A stretch of 60,000 bases of DNA from Adiantum capillus-veneris (taxonomy: Eukaryota > Streptophyta > Polypodiopsida > Polypodiales > Pteridaceae). The notes beneath the pieces are model-generated. The model was given only the letters and a program-made list of their open reading frames with translations, was not told the DNA's origin and made no database searches. Location of the stretch: contig CM043959.1 of the NCBI GenBank assembly GCA_014529385.2, forward strand, positions 55,184,253 through 55,244,252, in the 5' to 3' direction. Every line of letters starts with the position of its first letter. The first letter of the stretch is position 1. Positions 1-13,950 of the stretch are shown here, in pieces. The position numbers and the translations under genes were made by a program.

Positions 1-40
1 AAAACCACTCCTGCTTGATACACCAACTCCGATCAGGTGA

Positions 41-41
41 T

Positions 42-95
<54 letters not shown>

Positions 96-170
96 GCTCC
101 CTCTCCCACTCTCTGTTTCGCCTTTGTTTTCGACCCTCAGACAAACGTAGGTACTTGCATGCAGGGCCGC

Positions 171-251
<81 letters not shown>

Positions 252-438
252 CTGCCCTTATTTGCAATGCTCAGTAGACCCATGCTCCCGACCACTCTCT
301 CAACGCTGCTTTTCTCCCAACTCTTTCTACACTTCCTCTTGCTCAGCTCGAGAGACCCAACTGTGCATTCTCTTTGCTAGTGGCCACTATTGTGCTATCG
401 CCTTCTCTCTCGTTCTCTCTCTCTCTCTCTCTCTCACT

Positions 439-535
<97 letters not shown>
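41..535. repeat. Microsatellite cluster (CT)n and (CA)n
   Basis: Three dinucleotide blocks lie close together: a pure CT run at about 41-86, CT followed by CA at about 173-250, and CT followed by a long CA run at about 412-532. Open frames here (Ser-Leu or Thr-His strings, or Arg-Glu and Cys-Val on the other strand) come from the repeats and are not genes. The unique DNA between the blocks shows no recognisable coding signal. Confidence 0.95.
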
Positions 536-536
<1 letters not shown>

Positions 537-749
537 AGTGGTATTAGATAGTGGAGGCGCGTAGGCTGGGTGCACTACTAGCAGTAGTGCTGCCGAAGCG
601 CTTGGAGACGATAGAATGCAAGTGGGACCGCAACCATCGAGCTCCATGTTGAGCAAAGAGTGCAGGTGGCCAATGGCGCATAAACACCCGTCAAGCTCTC
701 TGTTGAAGAGGGGCTTGGGAAGGGTTGGTTACGGGAGCAGAGCAGAGAC

Positions 750-751
<2 letters not shown>

Positions 752-821
<70 letters not shown>
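752..821. repeat. (GA)n microsatellite
   Basis: An uninterrupted GA run of about 70 bp. It lies just upstream of a TATATAAA motif at 891-898, an arrangement that recurs at 49.2-49.9 kb. Confidence 0.95.
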
Positions 822-823
<2 letters not shown>

Positions 824-824
824 G

Positions 825-1130
825 AGAGGTGGTGTGGTGAGGGATGCCAACAAGGGAGAAAAAGAGAGCGTGATGTGTGTCATGGGGAGATATATAAAGA
901 TAGCCACACACATACACACACATTTATATACACATAGGTACATACACATATATTCATATGTTTGAACTTGAGAAATTATATAATATTGTCTTGCTGGTGA
1001 AAAGCGAACAAGACCCATCGGAGACGTGAGTACGTACACACATTCTCAGACTAGAGCTTCACAAACTGTATAGGAATGACCTCTTGGTAAGAGCCAACGC
1101 GACCCACGTGAGCTCATGTTGAAAAAGACT
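825..1130 (+). promoter_or_regulatory. GA-tract/TATA promoter-like repeat, copy A
   Basis: This stretch shares ordered segments with 19860-20110: a GTGGTG(A/T)GxGAT segment, GA-rich DNA, a GGGGA(G)ATATAT segment, CA dinucleotides, CATGTTTGAACTTGA-like sequence and AGGAATGACC(A/T)C(T/G)(T/G)GGTAAGAG. Here the TATA-like element is TATATAAA at 891-898 and a CCCACGTGAG motif follows at about 1102. The other copy sits directly upstream of the ARM-repeat gene. No gene is recognisable downstream of this copy. It may be a duplicated promoter segment or a dispersed repeat. Confidence 0.45.
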
Positions 1131-5216
<4,086 letters not shown>

Positions 5217-5433
5217 TACATGTGCTAGTGATGTGTGTGAACACACTAGGACCACCGGGGCATTTTTTCCCTCTTTAGGAGGTTTTTTTCCCCGTGCATT
5301 GTATATACGCCCATCACTCTAGGGCTATCTATCTTTCCACTGCACACTAAGTAACACACTCTCTATTGTGTGCCTTGAGCTTCCTTCGTCTTCTCCAAGC
5401 TGTGTGTGTTTCTCTGCAACCCTAATTCCAACA
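5217..5433 (+). repeat. 5' LTR of copia copy 1
   Basis: About 217 bp beginning TGTTACCATATACATGTG and ending CAACA. Its first 160 bp match 10147-10309 with few differences. It is followed by a Met-tRNA-type primer-binding site. It contains a TGTATATACGCCC segment that could serve as TATA region. Confidence 0.9.
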
Positions 5434-5435
5434 AT

Positions 5436-5449
5436 TCGTATCAGAGCAG
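5436..5449 (+). promoter_or_regulatory. Primer-binding site of copia copy 1
   Basis: TCGTATCAGAGCAG matches the initiator-Met tRNA primer site typical of plant copia elements (TGGTATCAGAGC) except at the second base. It lies three bases after the LTR end, as expected for minus-strand priming. Confidence 0.8.
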
Positions 5450-5784
5450 GTCATGTCCTCCCGGGCTTGCTCCAGCACACGCCTGCTCACTTTCTTCGAT
5501 TTCAGTGAGCTTTGGCGAGCGTTCGCAGGTCGACAAATATTTTGGGCGAGCTCAAAGAGCTCGGTCTGCTCAGAATTTTGATTTGGGCTCATTTCGGCCT
5601 CCGTTTCCACTACAGGCAGTACTGCACAGGCTATTTCGCCATTTTGTGCATAATTTTTGTCAGTGCCGTTTTCTGCATAACAAGTGCCTTATAGTCTTCT
5701 ATGGTTTGTGCTATATAGCATAGGTTGTTCCCGCTCCGTTTCTCCTATTTTTGGGCAGTTTTCACATCAGGTGCAGCATTTACC

Positions 5785-8700
5785 ATGGCTGACAACAACA
5801 ACACAGATGTGTTCAAGATGTTTGCTACTGAGGACAGGTTGGATGGGGACAACTACCCTATGTGGGCTTATATGATGCAACATGTTCTTGTGTCAAAGGG
5901 TGTCTGGAACATTGTGTAGGGCATTGATGTACGTCCTGGTTCTGAGGATGTAGGCGATGTTGAGGATGTTGCAGGTCTTGCTGCAAGGATTGCAGCTTTT
6001 AGAGTTGTTTTGCCTACGGCAGAACAAGCTCGTTGGGATGTTAAGGATGCGCAGGCTCATGCATTGATTGCGTTGTCTGTGAAGCGCACCATTGTTCCTC
6101 ACATCCGTTCAGCAAAATCTGCAAAACAGGCTTGGGATATTCTAGCAGGTCTTTATGCAAGCCGCAATGAGGCTAAAATTTCTTTGCTGCGTAAAGAGCT
6201 GGAGTCGAAGATTATGCATGAGGAAGATGATATGGACACTTTCCTTGCTAGTGTCAAGGATATCAATGAGCAACTTATTTCTGCAGGTGAAGTTATTTCA
6301 AACAGTTCCCTTGTGCAGACTGTTCTTGATGCCTTACCAGATTCTTACCAGACTTTTGCTAGTACTTGGAGACTTATGACCCAAGGAAATCTAGAAGTTG
6401 TCGAGTTTGATGCATTATGCACATTGCTGTTGCAAGAGTCACTTTCCAGAAAAAACAGGACTAGACAGCGTGCAGTTGAACAGGCTTTTATTGCTTCTCA
6501 AAGAAAGGGTGGTAACAGCAATGCAGCCACTTCTTATGGTTCTGCTGCGAGTGGCAAAACTTTTGTTCCTAATGCTTCTGCTGGCAGCACTTCGTCTGGC
6601 AATTCTGGTGATAAGGGCAAAAAGAAGATGCGTTGCCATTATTGCAAGGCTAATGATCACTTGATCAAGTCGTGTCCTAAGTTGAAGGCCAAAGAGGCTA
6701 AGAAGAAAGAGGGTGGTTCCACTGCAAATGTTGGTTCCACTACAAATGCAGCCATTGTTGAGTCTTCTGTGAAAGGAGACTGTGTTGCTGATGTTGATGC
6801 AAAATGGGCTTTTAGTGCACAGTGCACTTACAATCCTGCTGTCCATGATGCATGCTTGTCAGGTGCTGCAGATTCACATGTGTGGTATTTCGACAGTGGT
6901 GCTACAAAGCACATTACCTCACATAGTGAATTGTTTACCTCTCTCGAGTCTGTTCCTCATGGGAATTCAGTCACTTGTGCCAACAACGCCTCTTATCCAG
7001 TTCAGGGAGTTGGAAAGATTGTGCTCACTGCTGCTAATGGCAGTTCCTTCACACTTGTTGATGCACTTTATGTACCTGGGATCAAGAAGAATCTCTTGTC
7101 TGTATCCGCACTTGCTAGGCTTGGACTTGTAGTCAAATTTGTGGATGACAGATTTATAGTTCATGATCTCAGTTTTGGTGATGAAATTGTTGCATCTGGG
7201 CTTTTGTGCCGTGGGCTGTATAAGCTCACTTTGTATGACAAGTGTGGACAAAATTTTGCAAATGCTGTTGCAGATTCAAGGGCTATTTCAGATGCAAAAC
7301 TTTGGCATGCACACTTTGGTCATCTGAATTTTTCCAGTTTGCTGCGTTTGCAGAAATCTGATATGGTTGCTTCTTTGCCGCCTCTTGAAGCACCTGTCAA
7401 ACATGTTTGTGAAGGCTGTATTTTGGGTAAGATGCAGCGTTCTAAGTTTCCAAAGGATGGTTCAGTTCGGGCCACATGCAGGTTGCAGCTTGTGCATAGT
7501 GATGTTTGTGGGCCCATGCAAACTCAGTCCTTGGGCAATTACCTGTACTTCGTGACTTTCATTGATGATTACTCCAGGCATGCATGGGTATTTTCACTTA
7601 AAGCGAAGTCCGAAGTTTTTATGTGCTTCAAACAATTTTTGGCTATGGCTGAAAATGTCTCGAAATGTACTATGGGCACCATCCGTTCCGATCGAGGGGG
7701 GGAGTATATGTCTCATGAATTTAATGCATTTCTGGCTACTCGTGGGATAAAACACCAATGTATAGTGCCTTATACACCTCAGCAAAATGGTGTTGCTGAG
7801 AGGAAAAATAGGTAACTTAGGGAAATGGCATGATGTATGGTCAAAAGTCAAGCTTTGCCGCATTCTTTTTGGCTTGAGGCCATTATGTGTGCCACTTATG
7901 TACTTAACAGGTGTCCTACGAAAGCTTTGTAGTCTATTACTCTATATGAAGCATGGCATGATAGAAAACCTTCTATTGAGCACATGCGTGTTTTTGGCTG
8001 TTTGGCATATGCTTTGGTGCCACAAGTGTAGCGCAGAAAATTGGATGATAAGGCTGTCAAATGTATTTTTGTTGGTTATAGTGCTGAAAGCAAAGGTTAC
8101 AGGTTGTATCATCCGCAAACAAAACGTATTCTGGTTTCTCGGGATGTAGTGTTTGTGGAAGATTCTGTTCAGCCCTTGCTGTCATGTACTAGAGACAATA
8201 ATGTAAGCTCACAGGACATTTATGACACTTTGTTGCCTCTTTTCAGTGGTGGAAATACAAATGTAAGTTCCAATGAGGCAAATGTACAGCCTATGGGGGT
8301 TTCTGAAAATGTTTTAGATCAGCCTATTAATGATGCAGATGTACATGATGTACTTGATGAGGAAAGGGCTGAAAATGAGCAGGCTAGAGGTATGCCAAAA
8401 TGGCTGGTGCACACTTTGCGTGACAGTAAATTGGATGCACCTTTGTCTAGTCGTACTCGTTCAGGCTCTCACCATGCATCTTATGCATTAGATTGTTATG
8501 CTTTGGATGTGTCTAGCTTACATGATGTTGAGGAGCCTCTGGCTTTTGATGAAGCACAGAATTCAGAAAATTGGATGGCTGCCATGCAATCAGAATATGA
8601 TGCACTTATAGAGAATGACACATGGACTTTATGTGATTTGCCTCCTGGCAAAAAGGCCATTGGTACGAAGTGGGTTTACAAGTTGAAACGCAAGCCGGAT

Positions 8701-10071
8701 GGTGAGATCGATCGCCATAAGGCTCGACTTGTTGCAAAGGGTTATGCACAGCAAAAAGGCATAGATTATGAAGATACTTTTTCTCCCACTTGTCGTATGA
8801 CTACTGTGCGTTTTCTATGTGCATTGGCAGCTCATTTTGGTTGGGATGTACATCAATCAGACATTGTTACTACTTTCTTGAATGGTGACATATTTGAGGA
8901 AGGTTATGTAATGCAGCCTCGCGGTTTTGTCATAAAAGGACAAGAGGACAAAGTGTGCAAATGTAACAAGGCTTTGTATGGGTTGAAGCAATCTCCTCGT
9001 GCTTGGTACGAGAAAGCTGACACTCATTTGGTCAAACAAGGCTTTCGTAACAGTCCAACAGAAAGCACATTGTATGTAAAGCGTGAGGGTGATGTACTTC
9101 TCATGGTGGTTCTTTATGTTGATGATTTGCTGATCACTTGACCAAATGAGAGACACATTGCTGAATTTAAGGCTGATTTGAATGCTACTTTCAAGATGAA
9201 AGATTTAGGGCTGTCGCATCATTACTTGGGTATACAGTTTAAGCAGTGTGATGGTGGTATTGCCTTGTGTCAAAAAAGTTACATAGAGACATTGCTATGT
9301 AAGTTTGGACTTGAGGATTGCAAACCTATTGCCCCTCCCATGGAAACAGGTTTGAAGTTGAGTCTACATGATGCTGGTGATCCTGCTGATGTCACTCTTT
9401 ACCAAACTGCTGTTGGCTGCCTCATTTATGTATGCAACACGAGGCCGGATATTCAGTTTGCAGTCTCACAGGTCAACAGATTTATGCATAGCCCAGGGTC
9501 TAAGCATTGGCAGGCTGTCAAGAGGATTTTCCGCTACCTTAGTGGCACTTTACATCTTGGCTTGTTTTATCCCAAGGGGGGATCATTGCCGCCAGACTTA
9601 CATGCTTTTTCGGACTCAGATTGGGCTGGTTGTTTTGACACGCGAGTGTCCACATTAGGTTTTTGTTTCATGCTTGGAAGTTCATGTATATCATGGTTGA
9701 GCAAGAACCAACCTACTGTGGCCACTTCGAGTTGTGAGGCTGAGTATAGGGCAGTCTTCACAGCTACGGTTGAGTGTGTATGGCTCAGACGTCTTATGGC
9801 TGATTTGGGTGTTGGATAGGACACTGCCAACACTATCTACACTGACAGTCAGAGCGCATTGGCAGTTGTGAGGAACCTAGTTTTTCATGCTCGCACAAAG
9901 CACATTGAGGTGCATTACCACTATGTCAGGGAGAGGATCTCAGCAGGAGAGATCAGCTTGGCTTATGTGCCAACACCGGACAACCTTGCAGATCTTTTCA
10001 CAAAGGAATTGTCTTGTGAGAAGCTTGAAGCTTTTCGCAAAGATTTGGGCTTACTCCCCTTTGTGGACTGA
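5785..10071 (+). pseudogene. copia gag-pol polyprotein, one frame with seven stops
   Basis: From the ATG at 5785 (MADNNNTDVF) to the TGA at 10069 the whole polyprotein stays in one frame (1429 codons) with no frameshift. It is cut by stops at 5917, 7813, 7831, 7930, 8029, 9139 and 9817. Domains in order: UBN2-type gag; CCHC knuckle CHYCKANDHLIKSC near 6630-6675; protease WYFDSGATKHIT near 6885; GAG-pre-integrase LWHAHFGH near 7300; integrase core with HSDVCGPM, RSDRGGEY and NGVAERKNR as the D,D,E elements; RT with KARLVAKGYAQQKG and YVDDLL near 9115; RNase H with SDSDWAGC, SCEAEYRA and YTDSQSA. Paralogue copy 2 has Gln at the 5917 stop and Arg (CGA) at the 7831 stop. Substitution without indels suggests a fairly young but mutated copy. 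Confidence 0.95.
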
Positions 10072-10136
10072 TCATGTCCTTAGGGCATGGCACTTCCCTT
10101 TACTCATGTGCCAGCTCTGGTTCACCGCATCACTCC

Positions 10137-10146
10137 AGGGGGGATT
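10137..10146 (+). promoter_or_regulatory. Polypurine tract of copia copy 1
   Basis: AGGGGGGATT lies directly before the TGTTACC start of the 3' LTR, the usual place for the plus-strand primer. Confidence 0.85.
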
Positions 10147-10309
10147 TGTTACCATATACATGTGGTAGTGATGTGTGTGAACACACTAGGACCGCTGGGG
10201 TATTTTTTCCCTCTTTAGGAGGTTTTTTCCCCCGTGCATTGTATATATGCCCATCACTCTAGGGCTATCTATCTTTCCATTGCACACTAAGTAACACACT
10301 CTCTATTTG
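10147..10309 (+). repeat. 3' LTR of copia copy 1, truncated
   Basis: This matches 5217-5380 of the 5' LTR and stops after CTCTCTATT. The last 53 bp or so of the LTR (the U5 end with GTGTGCCTTGAGC) are missing, and unrelated sequence with an ACCCTAAACCC segment follows. The truncation separates the element from its original right flank. Confidence 0.9.
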
Positions 10310-10344
10310 GTAAAAAAACCCTAAACCCGCAACAAACAGGGTTT

Positions 10345-10600
10345 AACTCTCCCTTATTTTCTTAGTATTGACCTCTGTACTAGCAGACATCACTTAACTT
10401 TTCCGAGGTCAGTACCAAGCAAACAAGGGCATCAAACTAAGTGGCCTTCCCTTATTCGCTTGGTATTGACCAAGGAAAAGTGTAAAAGCAAACATCCTAT
10501 GGTAAAGACGATGGTCATTACCAAGTGAACAGGTGCAGCAAACAGGGTTCACCTTCCCTTATTCGCCTGGTACTGACTACACAAAATACAAGTGCACAAA
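10345..10600 (-). repeat. Diverged hairpin repeat array, opposite orientation to 37.6 kb array
   Basis: Two to three diverged units with starts at about 10351, 10449 and 10556. Read on the minus strand they correspond to the 106-bp units at 37.6-38.2 kb: CCCTTATTCGCTTGGTATTGACC, AGCAGACATCACTTA, GAGGTCAGTACCAAGC and GAACAGGTGCA are shared as reverse complements. Each unit carries inverted copies of the TTCGCTTGGT/TGAC core and could form a hairpin. Confidence 0.75.
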
Positions 10601-10980
10601 AGGGTAGTAAGTAGCATACCTCTTCACTGTGTGTAGAGTTCTACATCACTAAAGCACTGCAGAATAGGAGTAAGAGAAGGGTGTGCGAGAGTAAGAGGTG
10701 ATGCACAAAAAGAGTTGGGATGGTTTTCTTATCACGTAGCGTCAATCGGGGTAGAGCTAATTAGAATGATGCGTAGTAGAGGACGCGAAAAGAGGCAGAA
10801 TAGTTGAAATGTTTGGCGGGGGTACTGCCTCTAAACTTAGAATCCTTACCTCGGGGAGGGTGACAACTTCACTTATGCGCGAGATTGTGGTTGGTAAATC
10901 ATATTGCATGGGAATCTGAGACCATGTATTACTGGTTGTCCTTGTGAGCGCAGCCCACGTGCCTTTTTGAGTGACTGTTT
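10601..10980. other. Unassigned DNA between two repeat arrays
   Basis: No coding signal or repeat that I recognise. It lies between the inverted hairpin units and the 122-bp tandem repeat. Confidence 0.4.
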
Positions 10981-10984
10981 AGGG

Positions 10985-11345
10985 TCAGACAGACGCCAAT
11001 CGCCCTTGCAATTGCCATCTCCATCTCCAAGTGGAACAAACAGATCGCCACTGCCTTTGCCTTTTATGCGCTCTTCCCCTTGGCCAGCTCTCATGATCCT
11101 GCGTTTAGAGTTAGACACCGATCGCCCTTGCAGTCGCCATCTCCATCTCCAAGTAGAACAAATAGATCGCCATTGACTTTGCATTTTCTGTGCTCTTTCC
11201 CTTGTCCACCTCTCATGATGCTACGTTGAGAGTCAGATGCCGATCGCCCTTGCAGTCGCCATCTCCATGTCCAAGTAGAACAAACAGATCGTCGTTGCCT
11301 TTGCATTTTCTACGCTCTTCCCCTTGGCTACCTCTCATGATCCTG
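10985..11345. repeat. 122-bp tandem repeat, about three copies
   Basis: Units are marked by CGCCCTTGCA at 11001, 11123 and 11245 (period 122) and share GCCATCTCCAT(C/G)TCCAAGT, GGAACAAACAGATCG-like and GCTCTT(C/T)CCCTTG segments. Open frames across it on both strands repeat the same peptide and are best explained by the tandem structure. Confidence 0.85.
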
Positions 11346-11699
11346 CGTTGAGCGACCTCCAATGGGTCGAGTCCTTTGCTGCCACATCGCCATCGCCACC
11401 TTCTGGTTCTTGCTGTCGGCGGCCTATGACATCACCATCCAACTCGGCACCATTGGATATTGCAGAGATAGGTTCTTTCTCCCTACCTCTCTCCCCTTCC
11501 TGTGTGTTGTTAATTGTGTGCGCATCGAAGCCACTGCGTTAGGGTAAAATTAAAAGTCTCAAACCGCATGGTTGGAATAATTACTCCTTATGTGACCGTG
11601 CCTGAGTTTGGGCATAGTGAGTGAGTAGGCCTATAAATCTATCACTGATAACATTAAATGCTATGTTCTTATCCACATGTTCTGAATGCTTGGGTCACA
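11346..11699. other. Unassigned spacer
   Basis: A short open frame on the plus strand has no recognisable domain. I see no gene or repeat between the 122-bp and 98-bp arrays. Confidence 0.4.
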
Positions 11700-12150
11700 G
11701 GATAGAACCAAGTGAATAGGGCCCTTTGGAGATTCTTGGGCCCCTATTTGCTTGGTTCTGACTCAAGTGACGTCACCTTTTATGACATTAGCGCACGGGA
11801 CAAAACCAAGCAAATAGGGGCCTTCGGAGATTCTTGGACCCCTATTCGCTTGGTTCTAACTCAAGAGACGTCACCTTTTATGACATTAGCGCACGGGACA
11901 GAACCAAGCGAATAGGGGCCTTCGGAGATTCTTGGGGCCCTATTCGCTTGGTTCTAACTCAAGTGACGTAACCTTTTATGACATTAGCACACGGGACATA
12001 ACCAAGAGAATAGGGCCCTTCGGAGATTCTTGGGGCCCCTACTCGCTTGGTTCTGACTCAACTGACGTCACCTCTTATGACATTAGCGCACGGGACAGAA
12101 CCAAGCGAATAGAGACCTTGAGGGGTACCCGAGGCTCAATATTCGCTTGG
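11700..12150 (+). repeat. 98-bp tandem array of hairpin units with TGACGTCA sites
   Basis: Five units, with ACCAAG anchors at 11707, 11805, 11903, 12001 and 12100 (period 98). Each unit holds an inverted pair: AACCAAGCGAATAGGGGCC, about 12 bp of spacer, then GGGGCCCCTATTCGCTTGGTT. It then has a (G/A)TGACGTCACC-type motif, a palindromic bZIP/CRE-like site, in most units (altered in some). The last unit runs into the start of the gene at 12153, so the array sits where a promoter would be. Whether it is promoter, transposase-binding array or both is inference. Confidence 0.85.
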
Positions 12151-12152
12151 TT

Positions 12153-13950
12153 ATGACACCAAATAGTTTTGGCTTCCTTTTTCTTTCATTCATGGGGATC
12201 ATAGTCCTGGAGATAGACGTGAGTGAGGATACATGTGAAGAAAAACTATTCACATTCTTATACAACGCCTGTGTTCATCACCGTGCACCAGAACTATCAG
12301 GAATGTTTAATGCAGAGTTTTCTATAAAGAGGATTATAGATTGCTCATTTGAGTACCTACAAAACCATTTGCAACAGTATGAGGTAGTCACTTGTGACCA
12401 TTCCATGATAGTTGATGGCATGAGATATGTGCACCCAGCTGACCTTGACCGTGACAAGAGTGCTTCAAGGAGACTGAATCGCTGTCTAGAAAAGTGTCCC
12501 TCCAATGCACTTCTTGTACAAGACATGTGTATGAAGCACTTCAAAAAGTGTCACTTAGTTGAATTCTACCACTGGTTTGTCTATTACTTATACTTGCAGA
12601 CGGATGGTGAGTCAGAGACTTCCCAGTCAACAACTTTTGGTAGTTGTCCAGTGGCGCCGGAGGAAGAGGTAGAGGATGTGGAGGTGCAGTTCGACCCAGA
12701 AGAGGAGCATGTAGAGGTACTAAAGGAAACATTTTATGCGAGCTTAACTCTTGTTTCTCTTGCGGATGCAGCAATAGGGTGCAAGCAAGAAAGTCCAAGT
12801 AAGGAAGTGACTTTGCCTCTGAATTGTGCTCCCAGCTTTGCTATGGCGGGCGACACCCACTATGTTCTGCTCACAGATATCATGCATGAGCTCAATATAC
12901 GGGAGGACTACTGTCTAGCTGCAATTTTGAATTTCTGTGAGGCAGACATGGGGTTTGTGAATGATGATGGAGTGGACCAACATCTTATTGCTGACATAGC
13001 TGTCCGCGACTCACAGTTCACTTCAGGTTGGCAACTGATCAAAGATACATTCAATGAACCGAAGTCCAGAAGGCCAATTTGCCAACAAGTGAGCAGCTTG
13101 AATCGACAACAAAACAGCTCGGCTTGGAAAACATGGGTAGGCCTGTGGCACCCAGAGATCAGGTAATGAATAGTCAGTCTATTCACTTGTGGGGGAGGTT
13201 GATGCTGGAAATGGACAAGAATCAGATGGTAACTTTTGTCGTGCATTCAAATGGTATTGGAGATGGCCCAGTGATAAAATATCATGATCATTTTTTTTGT
13301 TGACAGGTGCTAGTGTATGACGATAGTTTCCTTAGAGAGCGGGACGCTCATGGCAAGGGCTTGTCACTGGAGTCCAAGGCAAGGATGTGGCATTGTCTCA
13401 CTACATCGGGAGTTTCAACCACAAAAAGGTTTGCAGAAACAATTCAAGTACTTGGCAATTATACTCATCTCACTTACGACCCATAAATTCATTACAATTT
13501 TTATGTGGGTCATAATATACCACAAGATAAATACTCCGATGACAATGCAAAGTTCCCACTATTTGCAAGAAAGTTATTACAAGATTGTGTGGTGGGAACC
13601 CCCTCCCACTAAACGCAGAAAGACTAATTGTGATTGAGAAATAGTTTGCTCTACGCATATTTGGCATTGGGTATGGGTGCCAAGCACTCAGAGCCCCCTA
13701 TTTCATGTCCTACACAGCTCAGGCTCTGGCTGCAGGGGTTGAAGACCCGGAAAGCTTAGATCCATACAACAAGTGGCTGTTTCTGAGGGAAAGAAGACGC
13801 CTGATGCCCGTGGGGATGCTGCCATCAACAGAGGAACGAGCTCGTCTATAGAGCTTGCACATCGAAGAGGTACAAAGTGAGGAAGAAGGAGGTGCATCGA
13901 AGAGGATAAAAACGATGGGCTCAAGTCCATCTTCTCCCGCTCCTGACTCA
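12153..13950 (+). pseudogene. Unrecognised multi-exon gene, probably of a large mobile element
   Basis: A frame of 337 codons runs from ATG 12153 (MTPNSFGFLF) to 13166. Possible donors are at 13137 (GTAGGC, keeps the frame) and 13163 (GTAATG). An acceptor TTTTGTTGACAG ends at 13306, followed by an exon beginning VLVYDDSFLRERDAHGKG. A later segment reads ERLIVIEK, stop, FALRIFGIGYGCQALRAP and ends PSSPAPDS at about 13950, with an in-frame stop near 13848 and at least one frameshift near 13590. The middle is acidic (EEEVEDVEVQFDPEEEHVEV). I recognise no family. A segment around YVHPADL might be a histone-fold loop, but that is weak. It starts directly after the hairpin array and is convergent with the transposase-like gene. 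Confidence 0.5.

Larger units (their letters stand above)
5217..10309 (+). mobile_element. Ty1/copia LTR retrotransposon, copy 1 (decayed)
   Basis: A near-complete element with 5' LTR (5217-5433), PBS, gag-pol reading frame (5785-10071), polypurine tract (10137-10146) and a 3' LTR cut short at 10309. The domain order gag, protease, integrase, RT, RNase H is the Pseudoviridae/copia order. The polyprotein has seven internal stops, so this copy cannot encode its own proteins. The missing end of the 3' LTR abuts the hairpin-repeat region at 10.35 kb, so no target-site duplication can be checked. The same family is present in the opposite orientation at 26.8-29.8 kb. Confidence 0.95.

Noticed and set aside
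15-656. Open frames of Ser-Leu, Thr-His, Arg-Glu and Cys-Val strings
   Set aside because: They are translations of CT, CA and GA microsatellites; the same applies at 0.7-0.95, 16.1-16.5, 30.4 and 48.7-49.9 kb.
10310-10340. Interstitial telomere repeat
   Set aside because: Only about one and a half copies of CCCTAAA are present (ACCCTAAACCC), which is expected by chance in AT-rich DNA.
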